A stretch of DNA of 59,503 nt from Anaerolineaceae bacterium UBA6073 (GCA_002436085.1 DIXT01000020.1:1-59503), one strand, 5' to 3'; positions 1 through 8,635 are shown, counted from the first letter of the stretch. The notes: generated by a model from the sequence alone, not told the origin. Numbers and translations: made by a program.

Positions 1-1
1 T

Positions 2-94
2 TTGAAACCGTTTTTCAACACCCTCAGCTCCGGCTGGTTGACAGCATTGGTCCGGGTGGTAAAATTGCGGTCTATTACGCGAATGAGGTTTTGA
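2..94 (+). CDS. C-terminal end of an unidentified gene upstream of gmd (partial)
   Basis: Reading frame 2 is open from the left edge and stops with TGA at 92-94, which overlaps the gmd start codon as TGATG. This is the usual layout of a translationally coupled upstream gene. About 30 residues are visible, basic and moderately hydrophobic, and I do not recognise the family. Frame 1 is also open over the same bases and runs into gmd, but frame 2 has more G or C at third codon positions and a sensible stop, so I prefer it. The fragment is too short for a function. Confidence 0.35.
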   Translation: MKPFFNTLSSGWLTALVRVVKLRSITRMRF

Positions 95-1164
95 TGAAAA
101 CTGCATTAATTACTGGCATCACCGGACAGGACGGTTCGTACCTGGCAGAATTGTTACTGAGCGAAGGCTACGAAGTACACGGAGTCATCCGCCGTTCAAG
201 CACCTTCAACACCCGCCGGATCGACCATTTGTACCGTGACCCGCATGGAAACGGCGAAAAACCGCGTCTGTTCTTGCATTATGGCGATATGGGCGCCACC
301 GACACGCTCCTGGATGTGATTTACACCACCAAACCGGATGAGATTTACCACCTGGCAGCCCAAAGCCACGTGCGAGTCAGCTTTGATATGCCGGAATATA
401 CCGGTGATATTACCGGGTTGGGCACAACGCGCATTTTGGAAGCTATTCGTAAGAGCGGCTTGAAAACGCGCTTTTATCAGGCTTCTTCCAGTGAGCTTTT
501 TGGGGATGCCAAGCCGCCGCAAAATGAGGATACCCCTTTCCACCCGCGCAGCCCTTATGCCGCTGCTAAGCTGTACGCTTACTGGATGGCAAATAACTAT
601 CGAGAAGGCTATGGCATGTATACCGTCAATGGCATCCTCTTCAACCATGAATCTCCCCGGCGAGGCGAGACCTTCGTCACCCGCAAAATCACGCGTGCTA
701 TCGCCGCCATCCAAGCTGGCCAACAAAATAAACTCTTCCTAGGTAATTTGGACTCGAAGCGGGACTGGGGTTACGCCCCTGAATACCTGGAAATGATGCA
801 TTTACTCCTGCAGCAGGATTCGCCGGACGATTATGCGATCGGCACTGGCGAGGCGCATTCCGTCCGTGACTTTTTGGATGAAGCTTTTGGGTATGTGGAT
901 ATGGATTGGCACAAATATGTGGAAATTGACCCGCGTTACTTCCGCCCCACAGATGTGGACTATTTGCTTTGCGACCCCACCAAAGCGCGAACGAAGCTGG
1001 GGTGGCAGCCCAAGGTGAAGTTCCACGAGCTAGTACGCATTATGGTGGATGCGGACCTTGAACTGCTTAACCTTCCCAAACCTGGCGAGGGCAAGCGCAT
1101 CATTGACGAGAAGTTTAACGGCTGGCACCGCTGGGAACACCAGGTCGTCAGCATGGATAAATAG
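94..1164 (+). CDS. gmd: GDP-mannose 4,6-dehydratase
   Basis: This enzyme converts GDP-mannose to GDP-4-keto-6-deoxymannose in the cytoplasm, the first step towards GDP-fucose, GDP-rhamnose and related sugars for surface glycans. The 356 aa product is full length for the family. It has the NAD(P)-binding glycine motif GITGQDG at residues 8-14, the extended-SDR catalytic set (Ser131-133, Tyr155 and Lys159 in SPYAAAK), and the family hallmark NHESPRRGETFVTRKI near residue 185. I chose ATG 94 because the protein then begins MKTALITG as in relatives, and because the ATG overlaps the upstream stop codon. A TTG at 91 is in frame but less likely. No partner gene for the next pathway step is in the window. 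Confidence 0.95.
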   Translation: MKTALITGITGQDGSYLAELLLSEGYEVHGVIRRSSTFNTRRIDHLYRDPHGNGEKPRLFLHYGDMGATDTLLDVIYTTKPDEIYHLAAQSHVRVSFDMPEYTGDITGLGTTRILEAIRKSGLKTRFYQASSSELFGDAKPPQNEDTPFHPRSPYAAAKLYAYWMANNYREGYGMYTVNGILFNHESPRRGETFVTRKITRAIAAIQAGQQNKLFLGNLDSKRDWGYAPEYLEMMHLLLQQDSPDDYAIGTGEAHSVRDFLDEAFGYVDMDWHKYVEIDPRYFRPTDVDYLLCDPTKARTKLGWQPKVKFHELVRIMVDADLELLNLPKPGEGKRIIDEKFNGWHRWEHQVVSMDK

Positions 1165-1182
1165 CAGTTTTATCAAAACTGC
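1164..1182 (+). promoter_or_regulatory. Perfect inverted repeat after gmd, just before the valS promoter
   Basis: GCAGTTTT (1164-1171) and AAAACTGC (1175-1182) form an 8-bp inverted repeat with a 3-nt centre, starting in the gmd stop codon and ending 2 nt before a TATAAT box (1185-1190). There is no U-tract, so it is not a clear intrinsic terminator. It could be an operator over the -35 region of the valS promoter or a stem that ends gmd transcription. Confidence 0.4.
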
Positions 1183-1184
1183 GC

Positions 1185-1427
1185 TATAATAAATCCTTCG
1201 GAGTAGTAATCCGCAGCCGCTGACAGAGAAGGGTTGGGAAGGCTGAAACAACCCGCAGCCCAGGCAAAGGATAAAGTCGCCGGAATGATGACCGAAGAAA
1301 TCCTTTGAGGAGATTAGACCGGTCCGGGTACGCCCGTTAGCGCGCTTGAGTGCATTGACACGCGTCAATGAAATGAGGTGGTACCACGGAGACTTTCGCC
1401 CTCAAGCGGCGAAAGTTTTTATTTTAA
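1185..1427 (+). promoter_or_regulatory. T-box riboswitch leader of valS, with TATAAT promoter box
   Basis: The leader starts behind a TATAAT at 1185-1190. CTTCGG (1196-1201) can pair with CCGAAG (1292-1297) to close stem I. An apical segment with CAGAGA and GGCTGAAA resembles the usual stem I tip, and TGATGA (1286-1291) fits the kink-turn. GTC at 1276-1278 is my best candidate for the valine specifier codon. The T-box proper, AGGTGGTACCACGG, lies at 1376-1389. Its TGGT (1379-1382) can pair with the ACCA end of an uncharged tRNA whose discriminator is A, as in tRNA-Val. A terminator follows directly. Uncharged tRNA-Val should favour the antiterminator and switch on valS. The T-box and terminator are clear; the specifier assignment is less sure. 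Confidence 0.88.
1392..1425 (+). terminator. Intrinsic terminator of the valS T-box leader
   Basis: ACTTTCGCC (1392-1400) and GGCGAAAGT (1408-1416) form a 9-bp stem with a 7-nt loop, followed by a T-rich run to 1425. It sits immediately after the T-box sequence and is the attenuator that the antiterminator would replace when tRNA-Val is uncharged. Confidence 0.85.
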
Positions 1428-1444
1428 CAATGAGGAAGATGAAG

Positions 1445-4135
1445 ATGACCGAACTGCCAAAGACCTATGATTTTAAGGAATACGAACAGAAGATTTACGC
1501 CGACTGGGAGAGCAAGGGCTATTTTGGCCCGACGAACGACCCGAATAAGCCGGGGCACGACCCCTCTATTAAGCCCTTTGTCATTGTTATTCCTCCGCCC
1601 AACGTCACCGGCGGGCTGCATTTGGGGCATCCGCTCTTCGTTTCGACCATCGACCTGATGATCCGTTACCACCGCATGAAAGGCGAACCGACCTTATGGG
1701 TGCCGGGGACTGACCATGCCGGCATTGCCACGCAACTGCAGGTTGAAAAGCAGCTGGCAAAGGAGGGACTGACCAGGACCCAGCTGGGTCGCGAAGCCTT
1801 TGAAAAGCGCATGTGGCAGTGGAAAGAGCAATATGGCGGTCAGATCACGCATCAGATTCGCCGGATTGGCGCCAGCTGCGACTGGGACCGGGAGCGCTTC
1901 ACATTAGACGAGGGCTTATCGCGCGCGGTACGCGAAGCGTTTGTGCGCCTGTACGAAAAAGGCTTGATTTACCGCGGTCCGCGCATGATTAACTGGTCGC
2001 CGGGCTTGAAGACGGCCGTTTCGGACCTTGAGGTGGAATACTCCGAGGAAATGGGAACCCTGTATTACTTCAAGTACCCCCTGGCAGACGGCTCTGGTGA
2101 TTTTATTCCGGTGGCGACGACCCGTCCTGAAACAATCCTGGGGGATACCGCGGTGGCGGTGCACCCGGAAGATCCGCGCTACCAGCGCTTCGTCGGCAAA
2201 ATGGTGCGGGTGCCGGTGCTTGGCAGGGAAATCCCGGTGGTGGCGGACGAATATGTGGAACGCGAGTTTGGTACTGGCGCGCTAAAAATCACGCCAGGGC
2301 ATGACCCGCGTGACTACGAAATCGGGGAACGCCACCACCTCGCGCTTATCAATATCATGAACCCGGACGCGACGCTGAACGAGAACGCCGGACCTTACCA
2401 GGGGATGGACCGTTACGCCGCCCGTAAGGCGCTGTGGGAAGAAATGCGCGCGCTCGGGCTGGTCATCAAAGAAGAGCCTTACATGATGAGCGTGCCCAGG
2501 TCCCAGCGCGGCGGCGAAATCGTGGAGCCGTTGGTATCGACCCAGTGGTTTGTGCGCATGGAAACACTGGCGCAAAACGCTAAAGCAGCGGTGGAAGCCG
2601 GCGAGGTCACTTTCGTGCCGGATCGCTTTATTAAAGTGTTTCATAACTGGATGGACAACATTCAAGACTGGTGTATCAGCCGCCAGCTCTGGTGGGGGCA
2701 CCGTATTCCGGTGTGGTACTGCCAGGATTGCGGTGAAGTCATCGTTGCGCGCGAAACTCCGGAGCGCTGCCCGAAATGCGGCAGCGCGCGCCTGGAACAG
2801 GACCCCGATGTGCTGGATACCTGGTTCTCTTCGGGTTTGTGGCCTTTCTCAACACTCGGATGGCCGGAAGAAACGCTGGATTACGCATATTTCTATCCCA
2901 CCTCGGTACTTGTAACAGCCTATGACATCCTTTTCTTTTGGGTCGCGCGCATGATTTTGGACGGGGTGGAATTCACGGGCAAAGCGCCTTTCCACACCGT
3001 CTATCTGCACGGCATCATCCGCGACGAGAAGGGTCAAAAGATGAGCAAGACCAAGAATAACGCGATTGACCCCCTGGAGGTCATGGATGTGATGGGAACG
3101 GATGCGCTGCGCTTTACACTTTTGGTAGGCAGCACGCCCGGAAATGACATGAACATCTCCGTCAAAAAGGTGGAAGCAAACCGCAACTTTGCCAATAAAA
3201 TCTGGAACATCGGAAGATTTGTCATTTCGGCGGTGGACCGCGCCGGGCAAAAACCAGCGGAGGAACCGGTCTGGACCCTGCCCGATTCGTGGATCTGGGC
3301 ACGGCTTAAGCAGGTGGTTAACAGCGTCAACGCGCTGTTCGAGAACTATCAGTTTGGGGAAGCCGGGAAACAGGTTTATGAATTCTTTTGGAGCGAATTC
3401 GCGGACTGGTATCTGGAGGCTTCCAAGCGGCAGCTTTCGGAGGGCGGCGACCGGGCTTACTTTACTGCCTACGGGCTCGCACGCGTTCTGGATGTGATGC
3501 TACGCCTGCTGCATCCCTTCACGCCGTTTGTGACCGAAGCGCTGTGGGGTTACCTGAAGCAGGCCTGCCTTGATTCCGGCCTGCCTGTGAACAGCCGGAC
3601 AGGTTGGGAAGACGCGCTGATCCTGGCGCGCTGGCCTGAGCGCATGGAAATGGAAGGTTGGGAAGACGAGATCATCAAGGACTTCAACACTACCCAGGAG
3701 CTTATCCGGGCAATCCGCAATTTGCGCTCGGAATACAAGATCGAGCCCTCGCGAAAGCTGCATGCGGTGTTCGTTACTTCGAAGCTGCAGATTCTGCTTG
3801 AATCCCAAAAGCTGGTATTGTGCGATTTGGCCGGGCTGGACCCGGAATTAACGGAAATCCGCACGGACAAACCGGAAGACCAGAGCGGAATGGCAGGGCT
3901 GGTGGTCGAGGAGGTCGAGGTGTTCGTGCAGCTGGAGGATGCCAAGGATGACGCGGCTGAAGAAGAACGACTGCGCAAGGAATTGGCGGAGCTGCAGAGC
4001 CAGATCGCGCGTCTGGAAGGGCTGCTGGCAAGCCCCTTTGCGCAGAAGGCGCCTGAGAAAATCGTGCAGGCGGAACGTGAAAAGCTGGAGACTTATAAGG
4101 TCAGCGCGGAGAAACTGCGCGCCCGGCTTGGTTAG
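1445..4135 (+). CDS. valS: Valyl-tRNA synthetase
   Basis: This cytoplasmic class I aminoacyl-tRNA synthetase charges tRNA-Val. The product is 896 aa, normal for the family. It shows the PPPNVTGGLHLGH motif with HLGH at residues 59-62, the editing (CP1) domain, a zinc-like CQDC...CPKC element, the signature loop KMSK at 532-535, and a C-terminal coiled-coil arm rich in Glu, Arg and Leu. The WVPGTDHAGIATQ segment is typical of ValRS rather than IleRS or LeuRS. The frame is open further upstream into the T-box, but GAGGA at 1432-1436 lies 8 nt before ATG 1445 and the protein then begins MTELPKTYDF, so I chose that start. Expression is expected to be controlled by the T-box leader. A terminator follows the gene. 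Confidence 0.96.
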   Translation: MTELPKTYDFKEYEQKIYADWESKGYFGPTNDPNKPGHDPSIKPFVIVIPPPNVTGGLHLGHPLFVSTIDLMIRYHRMKGEPTLWVPGTDHAGIATQLQVEKQLAKEGLTRTQLGREAFEKRMWQWKEQYGGQITHQIRRIGASCDWDRERFTLDEGLSRAVREAFVRLYEKGLIYRGPRMINWSPGLKTAVSDLEVEYSEEMGTLYYFKYPLADGSGDFIPVATTRPETILGDTAVAVHPEDPRYQRFVGKMVRVPVLGREIPVVADEYVEREFGTGALKITPGHDPRDYEIGERHHLALINIMNPDATLNENAGPYQGMDRYAARKALWEEMRALGLVIKEEPYMMSVPRSQRGGEIVEPLVSTQWFVRMETLAQNAKAAVEAGEVTFVPDRFIKVFHNWMDNIQDWCISRQLWWGHRIPVWYCQDCGEVIVARETPERCPKCGSARLEQDPDVLDTWFSSGLWPFSTLGWPEETLDYAYFYPTSVLVTAYDILFFWVARMILDGVEFTGKAPFHTVYLHGIIRDEKGQKMSKTKNNAIDPLEVMDVMGTDALRFTLLVGSTPGNDMNISVKKVEANRNFANKIWNIGRFVISAVDRAGQKPAEEPVWTLPDSWIWARLKQVVNSVNALFENYQFGEAGKQVYEFFWSEFADWYLEASKRQLSEGGDRAYFTAYGLARVLDVMLRLLHPFTPFVTEALWGYLKQACLDSGLPVNSRTGWEDALILARWPERMEMEGWEDEIIKDFNTTQELIRAIRNLRSEYKIEPSRKLHAVFVTSKLQILLESQKLVLCDLAGLDPELTEIRTDKPEDQSGMAGLVVEEVEVFVQLEDAKDDAAEEERLRKELAELQSQIARLEGLLASPFAQKAPEKIVQAEREKLETYKVSAEKLRARLG

Positions 4136-4142
4136 GAAAGAA

Positions 4143-4175
4143 AAGGAGATGCCCCATGCGGGTATCTCCTTTTTT
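4143..4175 (+). terminator. Intrinsic terminator after valS
   Basis: GGAGAT with GCCC pairs with GGGT and ATCTCC across a short CATGC-type loop, followed by six Ts (4170-4175). It begins 8 nt after the valS stop codon and closes the transcript. Confidence 0.85.
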
Positions 4176-4261
4176 GAGGTGGTGCGGGATTCGAGCAATA
4201 AGCTGCTTCTTCACGGTCATCGCAGATTCAACCTATTAAATACTGTATACCCTTCTCTCCT

Positions 4262-4479
4262 GTCACTGCGAGACCCTTTGCCTTCGTGCCAGATGACAGT
4301 ATGAGACTGTTACTTGGCAGAGGACCGCGGCAGTCTGCATTTTTATTGTTTATTTGGCAAAAAAAGCTAATTGGTACAGACACAAAGGCAGATTCCACAA
4401 GTGGATGCTTCGCTATGCCACGCCCCCTTCTTGTGGTTCCGCCTTTTGCGAAAGTTCAACAGCGGGGGCTCGCAAAGAC
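4262..4479 (+). repeat. MITE-like repeat element, copy 1
   Basis: This 218-bp element lies in the 646-bp gene-free stretch between valS and the next gene. It begins GTCACTGCGAG (4262-4272) and ends CTCGCAAAGAC (4469-4479), which are inverted relative to each other with 9 of 11 matches. Inside is an 83-bp block (4328-4410) that is identical to 4604-4686 in copy 2. The inner hairpin seen in copy 2 is degenerate here. I see no gene in it. The termini recall the CATTGCGAG...CTCGCAATG family of non-autonomous repeats found in many bacterial genomes, but that link is by memory. Confidence 0.7.
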
Positions 4480-4537
4480 AAACCCAGGCCGGTCACAACG
4501 CGCCTTGTTCCGCGCTTCCTGTGTCACTCGCTGTGCG

Positions 4538-4753
4538 GTCACTGCGAGACCCTTTGCCTTTGTACCTGATAAAAGAGTGAGACTGTTACAAGGCAAAGGG
4601 TCACGGCAGTCTGCATTTTTATTGTTTATTTGGCAAAAAAAGCTAATTGGTACAGACACAAAGGCAGATTCCACAAGTGGATGCTTGCTATGCCGCGCCT
4701 CCTCACTATGGTTCAATTTGCGTGATATTTTGTCTGCGGGGGCTCGCAAAGAC
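4538..4753 (+). repeat. MITE-like repeat element, copy 2
   Basis: This second copy, 216 bp, is in the same orientation and offset by 276 bp from copy 1 at its left end. It has the same termini (GTCACTGCGAG at 4538-4548, CTCGCAAAGAC at 4743-4753). Here a 13-bp stem is intact: GACCCTTTGCCTT pairs with AAGGCAAAGGGTC, so the RNA would fold into a long hairpin. The 58 bp between the copies contain no gene. The exact 83-bp identity between copies suggests a recent duplication or gene conversion. Confidence 0.7.
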
Positions 4754-4781
4754 GGCCTTTCTGTTTCTTGCTTGTGACGGC

Positions 4782-6509
4782 TTATACTGCGGACGCGCGC
4801 TCCGACTCGCGCTGCATAATGCGGCGCAGGATGGCAAGCGAACTCGCGTAGGTCGAGTCCATGCCCAAATACGACAGCGCGCCCGCGCCGAGATTTTGCC
4901 CTTTGGTCAGCGGCGTATCCGAAACGTAATGCAGGATGCCCAGGTCGAAGGGTAGTTTGTGCAGGTTGACAATTTCGTTCACCGGGTGGCGCTGCGGGCG
5001 GAATAGCTCATAAATTGCTGAAAGATAAGGCCCGGCTTCCATCTCGATATCCGTGTAGCCTTCCCGATAAATGACATCCATGACCGTAGCGTTCTGCAGG
5101 AAAGTCCCCCATACGGAAACCGCCTTCTGGTTATCCAGTACGGTGCCATAAACCAGGTAGGGTGAGAGATCCGAAGCCTGGAAATTATTATCGAAGATGT
5201 AGGTGTTTTTGGAGTGTTCGTCGTACACCACGTTGGGCAGCACGACGTCGCCGCGCACGCCGTTCAAGCTGGCGGCTTTTCCCATCACATAAATGCCAAG
5301 AATTTGAGAGGCGTTTTCAGCGATTTTTGTGAGCAAATGGTAAGCCCCAAAACCAAGTGGGTAGTCAATGTTCACTATCAGCGCATCGGATTTTTCCAGG
5401 AAACTCCACTCGGCGCAGCCGGGCTGCGGGCAAGGAGTGATTCGGCTGTCAATGCTGCCGGGATTGAGTTGGGAAAGCTCAATCACCTGCGCTTCGATGT
5501 CGAAAGCGTGCATGCTGGGGAAGCGGTGAATTCCGCGTTCCTTCTCAAAGCTGAGCTGTTCCTGCCAGGCATCCTTGCCCGCCGCGGAAGACTGGTACTT
5601 CTTCATCACATAGTAAAAAAAGTTCTCGGCGCTCGATGGGACTGCCTTAGTCTGAATGTCCTGCCACTCTGCCAGCAGGGCAGGTTGGTCAGCGCTGTTG
5701 ATAAACTCAATCAGATCATTTTGTCTGCTCAGGGCAAAACCTGAAAGCAGGTTCACCACGCTGTGCGTGTTGGAGGAAACAAAATAAACCGGACGCTTAT
5801 TGATTTGTGGATACTGCTTTTCGATCTTTTCCCACCAGGTTTCAGTAGCTTTGCGGTAATCGTTTAGCGAGCCGCTGAGCAGCTGAAGCCTGAAGTTGCA
5901 TTTCACTTGGGCGAAATGACCCATAACCTCGTTGAAACGCTCTCCCAGCACGGAATACAGCCTGCCAAGTTCGTCCTCGCTGATCTTAAGTTGGAGCGCG
6001 AATTGACGGAAAGGCTCTGGATCCGCCGGAGTGACCGTCTTGTACACTTCCTCGGGAATATGGCTGAGCAGCGCATTCAATTTGTTCCATTCGATCTGCA
6101 GGGCGGTCAGGGTTGGCACGACGTCGTCAATATCGGATCGGGATGCGATGTAGCACGCCATTTGCTCGCCGCCGTCCCAAAAGCAGCGCCGCCGTCTCGC
6201 GCGGGCTGCCACTTCCGTCCAGCTTTCCACATTGCCGTATCCATGCTGCGAAAAATTGCTTTCGGTCTGCCCCAGGATAATTTTCTTGACATTGAAGATG
6301 CACTCCGGCAGACGCTGCAGGCTGTAAATCAGCGCGGAGGTATCCGGAAAAGGCTCGCGCGCGTGCAGATGAAGGGAAGAATTCATCCCGGAATGGACTT
6401 CTTCGAGTGAGCGGATTTGCACAACATTCGTGGAGCGCAGCAGCGAGTAGATCGTGCGGAGATAAAGATCGATTTCCTCTGAGGAGCGAATCGGAACCTG
6501 TCTTTCCAT
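4782..6509 (-). CDS. Uncharacterised protein, possibly DUF6909 family with a nucleoside-phosphorylase-like C-terminal half
   Basis: I do not recognise a characterised protein here. The product is about 575 aa, or 588 aa if the first ATG (6548) is used. ATG 6509 has AAGGA 9 nt upstream and is the better start. The N-terminal half is helical and polar. The C-terminal half contains NIDYPLGFGAYHLL, GIYVMGKAASLNG, GDVVLPNVVYDEHS and EMEAGPYLSAIYE, whose order and spacing recall purine nucleoside phosphorylase and AMP nucleosidase folds, where GKAG and EMEs-type motifs bind phosphate and ribose. From memory it resembles families named DUF6909, which I cannot check. It has no signal peptide. It stands alone, with the repeat elements downstream and a divergent HAD gene upstream. 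Confidence 0.75.
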   Translation of the reverse strand: MERQVPIRSSEEIDLYLRTIYSLLRSTNVVQIRSLEEVHSGMNSSLHLHAREPFPDTSALIYSLQRLPECIFNVKKIILGQTESNFSQHGYGNVESWTEVAARARRRRCFWDGGEQMACYIASRSDIDDVVPTLTALQIEWNKLNALLSHIPEEVYKTVTPADPEPFRQFALQLKISEDELGRLYSVLGERFNEVMGHFAQVKCNFRLQLLSGSLNDYRKATETWWEKIEKQYPQINKRPVYFVSSNTHSVVNLLSGFALSRQNDLIEFINSADQPALLAEWQDIQTKAVPSSAENFFYYVMKKYQSSAAGKDAWQEQLSFEKERGIHRFPSMHAFDIEAQVIELSQLNPGSIDSRITPCPQPGCAEWSFLEKSDALIVNIDYPLGFGAYHLLTKIAENASQILGIYVMGKAASLNGVRGDVVLPNVVYDEHSKNTYIFDNNFQASDLSPYLVYGTVLDNQKAVSVWGTFLQNATVMDVIYREGYTDIEMEAGPYLSAIYELFRPQRHPVNEIVNLHKLPFDLGILHYVSDTPLTKGQNLGAGALSYLGMDSTYASSLAILRRIMQRESERASAV

Positions 6510-6616
6510 ACCTGGATTTCCTTTGTAGTTGAGTAAGCGTTGATTCATTTTATCACGCCCGACCTCACGCCAGCCGGCATACCTTATAATAGGGACACGA
6601 AATAAAGGAGCCGCGC

Positions 6617-7228
6617 ATGCCGATTGATACTGTGATATTTGATTTTGGAGGCGTCATTTTGCGCTACCTGGACCCGCATTGGTTGCGCGACAATATGCCG
6701 TATGGCGCACACATACAGGAGGCAATTTACGAGTACCTGGAGTCAGACATCATTTGGGACGTGATGCGCGGCAGGCTGAAGGAAATGGAATTCTGGACTG
6801 ACAAGGCTTGCGAGAAAAAAATACCTGTAGATGCCGTTGTGAGTTACCTGCAAGTCCAGACCGCCCAGGCGCAGTTGGACCAGAAGGTACTCGCTCATAT
6901 GGCGCGCTTGAAAGGCGCATATAAGCTTGGGATCCTCAGCAACGCTGGAGACACCACCCGGGCGCTGTTGGAAGGGGAATACCACCTGCATGAACTGGTC
7001 GACGACATCGTCATCTCCGCTGAGGAAGGGTTGGTTAAGCCTGAGCCGGAGATTTACCTGCTGGCGGCTTTGCGTCTGAGTACCCTGCCGGAACGCTGCG
7101 TTTTTGTGGATGACCTGCCTGAGAATATTCAGACGGCGGAAAACCTGGGCATGCGCGGAGTGCTTTTCTCGGATACTGAAAGTTCCCTCGCGCGTTTGGA
7201 CGCGCTGCTGGCGCAAGGCGGTTCATGA
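6617..7228 (+). CDS. HAD-superfamily hydrolase, subfamily IA (YihX-like)
   Basis: This 203 aa protein is probably a soluble phosphatase for a small phosphorylated metabolite. The nucleophile motif is IFDFGGVIL with Asp9 and with Gly in place of the usual second Asp, as in YihX-type members whose known substrates are sugar phosphates. Motif II is LSNAG, motif III includes the Lys of VKPEPEIY, and motif IV is VFVDDLPENI. The cap is a short helical insert. AAAGGAG precedes ATG 6617, and a TATAAT lies at 6585-6590. The stop codon overlaps the rsmI start, so the two genes are coupled, although no functional link is obvious. Confidence 0.85.
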   Translation: MPIDTVIFDFGGVILRYLDPHWLRDNMPYGAHIQEAIYEYLESDIIWDVMRGRLKEMEFWTDKACEKKIPVDAVVSYLQVQTAQAQLDQKVLAHMARLKGAYKLGILSNAGDTTRALLEGEYHLHELVDDIVISAEEGLVKPEPEIYLLAALRLSTLPERCVFVDDLPENIQTAENLGMRGVLFSDTESSLARLDALLAQGGS

Positions 7229-7920
7229 TGCTCTACCTGGTCGCAACCCCAATAGGAAACCTGGGCGATATGACCTACCGCGCGGTGGAAACCCTGCTTA
7301 TGGTGGACTTAATCGCCAGCGAAGACACGCGCAAGACCAGCATTCTGTTGAAACACTACGGGATTTCCAAACCACAGATCGCTTTCCACACCATGAACGA
7401 AGCGAAAATGACGCCAAAGCTGCTGGAACGCCTGCTGGACGGTGAAAATATCGCCCTGGTGACAAACGCGGGCACGCCAGGCATATCCGACCCGGGTTAT
7501 TCCCTCACGCATGCTGCGGTCCAAGCAGGCGTACCGGTCACTTCCATCCCCGGTGCTTCCGCGGTCATTACAGCGCTTACTCTCGCAGATTTGCCCCTGC
7601 ACAGCTTTACCTTCAAGGGCTTTCCGCCCCATAAAGAAGGTCCGCGCAAACGCTTCATGGAGCAGGAAAAGGATTCCCTGCACACCCTGGTTTTTTACGA
7701 GAGCCCTTACCGCCTATCGGCGTCTCTTAAGAATGCTTTGGAGGTGTATGGCGACCGACGCGCGGTAGTTGCCAATGACCTGACCAAAAAGTTTGAGACC
7801 ATCTGGCGCGGAAGATTGAGCGAAATCCTGGAAACTTTGCAAGACGCCTCAATTAAAGGTGAATTCTGCATCTGCATTGAGGGTCGCGGGGAAGAAAAGC
7901 CTAAAACGCCAGAGGCGTAA
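7225..7920 (+). CDS. rsmI: 16S rRNA (cytidine-1402-2'-O)-methyltransferase RsmI, copy 1
   Basis: RsmI uses S-adenosylmethionine to methylate the 2'-hydroxyl of C1402 in helix 44 of 16S rRNA. The product (231 aa) has the tetrapyrrole-methylase-fold motifs of RsmI: VATPIGNLGDMTYRAVE at the N-terminus, SEDTRKT near residue 32, and VTNAGTPGISDPGY near residue 77. It lacks the roughly 40-50 aa C-terminal tail of E. coli RsmI. The start overlaps the HAD gene stop. A second RsmI-like gene lies at 13609-14316. This copy matches the classical motifs better and is the likelier true RsmI. Its last 20 bases overlap the convergent yhhQ gene. Confidence 0.9.
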   Translation: MMLYLVATPIGNLGDMTYRAVETLLMVDLIASEDTRKTSILLKHYGISKPQIAFHTMNEAKMTPKLLERLLDGENIALVTNAGTPGISDPGYSLTHAAVQAGVPVTSIPGASAVITALTLADLPLHSFTFKGFPPHKEGPRKRFMEQEKDSLHTLVFYESPYRLSASLKNALEVYGDRRAVVANDLTKKFETIWRGRLSEILETLQDASIKGEFCICIEGRGEEKPKTPEA

Positions 7921-8635
7921 GGTCCGAAAGGTCAGAGTAGGTGTCCAGGTTTTCCGCTTTTTTCAGGCGGTTGGTAACCCAGTAAGTCGCGGGGGTCATG
8001 AGAACTTCGACTCCAACTTTGAAGAGGTAATTAGTGAGGGTGAGCGTTAGGAACAACTCCCACGGGAAAACCTTCGTGAGCGAAGCCACCGCGACAAAAA
8101 CCGCCGTATCGACAAGTTCGCCAACCAGCGTGGAACCGATCGTGCGCACCCAGAGCCATTTGCCCTGCGTGGCGTGTTTGAGTAACGCCATGATCACAGC
8201 GTTGGAAAAACTGCCGCCCAGGTAGCCCAGGAAGCTTGCCAGAATAATCCCACCGGAGCTAACGCCCCCCAGGATTTTGTCATAAGCTGACTGACCCACG
8301 GAATTCAGCCAGGTTGCTTCTCCCGGAAGCTTCTGAATCAGAAAAAACATCAGCGCGGTAAAAAGCAGACCCAGGAAGCCAATCCAGATGACGCGCCGGG
8401 AAATTTTATATCCATACACTTCCGTGAGGATATCGCCGAAAATGTAGGCGACCGGGAAGAAAAGCGTGCCGGCATCGAAAGCCAGCGGTACGCCGCCCAG
8501 GGAAATGCCCCAGTCAATCAGTTTGGCGGACGAGGCAATGTTGCTGAGCGCCAGGACAAGCGTGAAAACGACCGTCACGATATCCAGATATCGGTATGCG
8601 CGCGGGGTGGAGCCTTGCGGCGTGCTTTGGTTCAT
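7901..8635 (-). CDS. yhhQ: Queuosine precursor transporter YhhQ (COG1738)
   Basis: This 244 aa integral membrane protein has about six hydrophobic segments. YhhQ proteins import queuosine precursors such as preQ0, preQ1 or queuine. The family hallmark GGVPLAFDAGTLFFPVAYIFGDILTE-type region is near residue 47, followed by EVYGYKISRRVIW, and a LVGELVDTAVF segment lies near residue 170. It complements the tgt-like gene at 12518-13612, so the cell probably salvages a deazaguanine precursor; no queuosine synthesis genes are in the window. The start at 8635 lies 8 nt from the palindromic promoter region shared with rsmE. Confidence 0.9.
   Translation of the reverse strand: MNQSTPQGSTPRAYRYLDIVTVVFTLVLALSNIASSAKLIDWGISLGGVPLAFDAGTLFFPVAYIFGDILTEVYGYKISRRVIWIGFLGLLFTALMFFLIQKLPGEATWLNSVGQSAYDKILGGVSSGGIILASFLGYLGGSFSNAVIMALLKHATQGKWLWVRTIGSTLVGELVDTAVFVAVASLTKVFPWELFLTLTLTNYLFKVGVEVLMTPATYWVTNRLKKAENLDTYSDLSDLTPLAF

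Noticed and set aside
4286..4777. Open reading frames of up to 163 codons across the repeat region.
   Set aside because: They share the duplicated repeat sequence, lack ribosome binding sites, and read as low-complexity translations of non-coding DNA.
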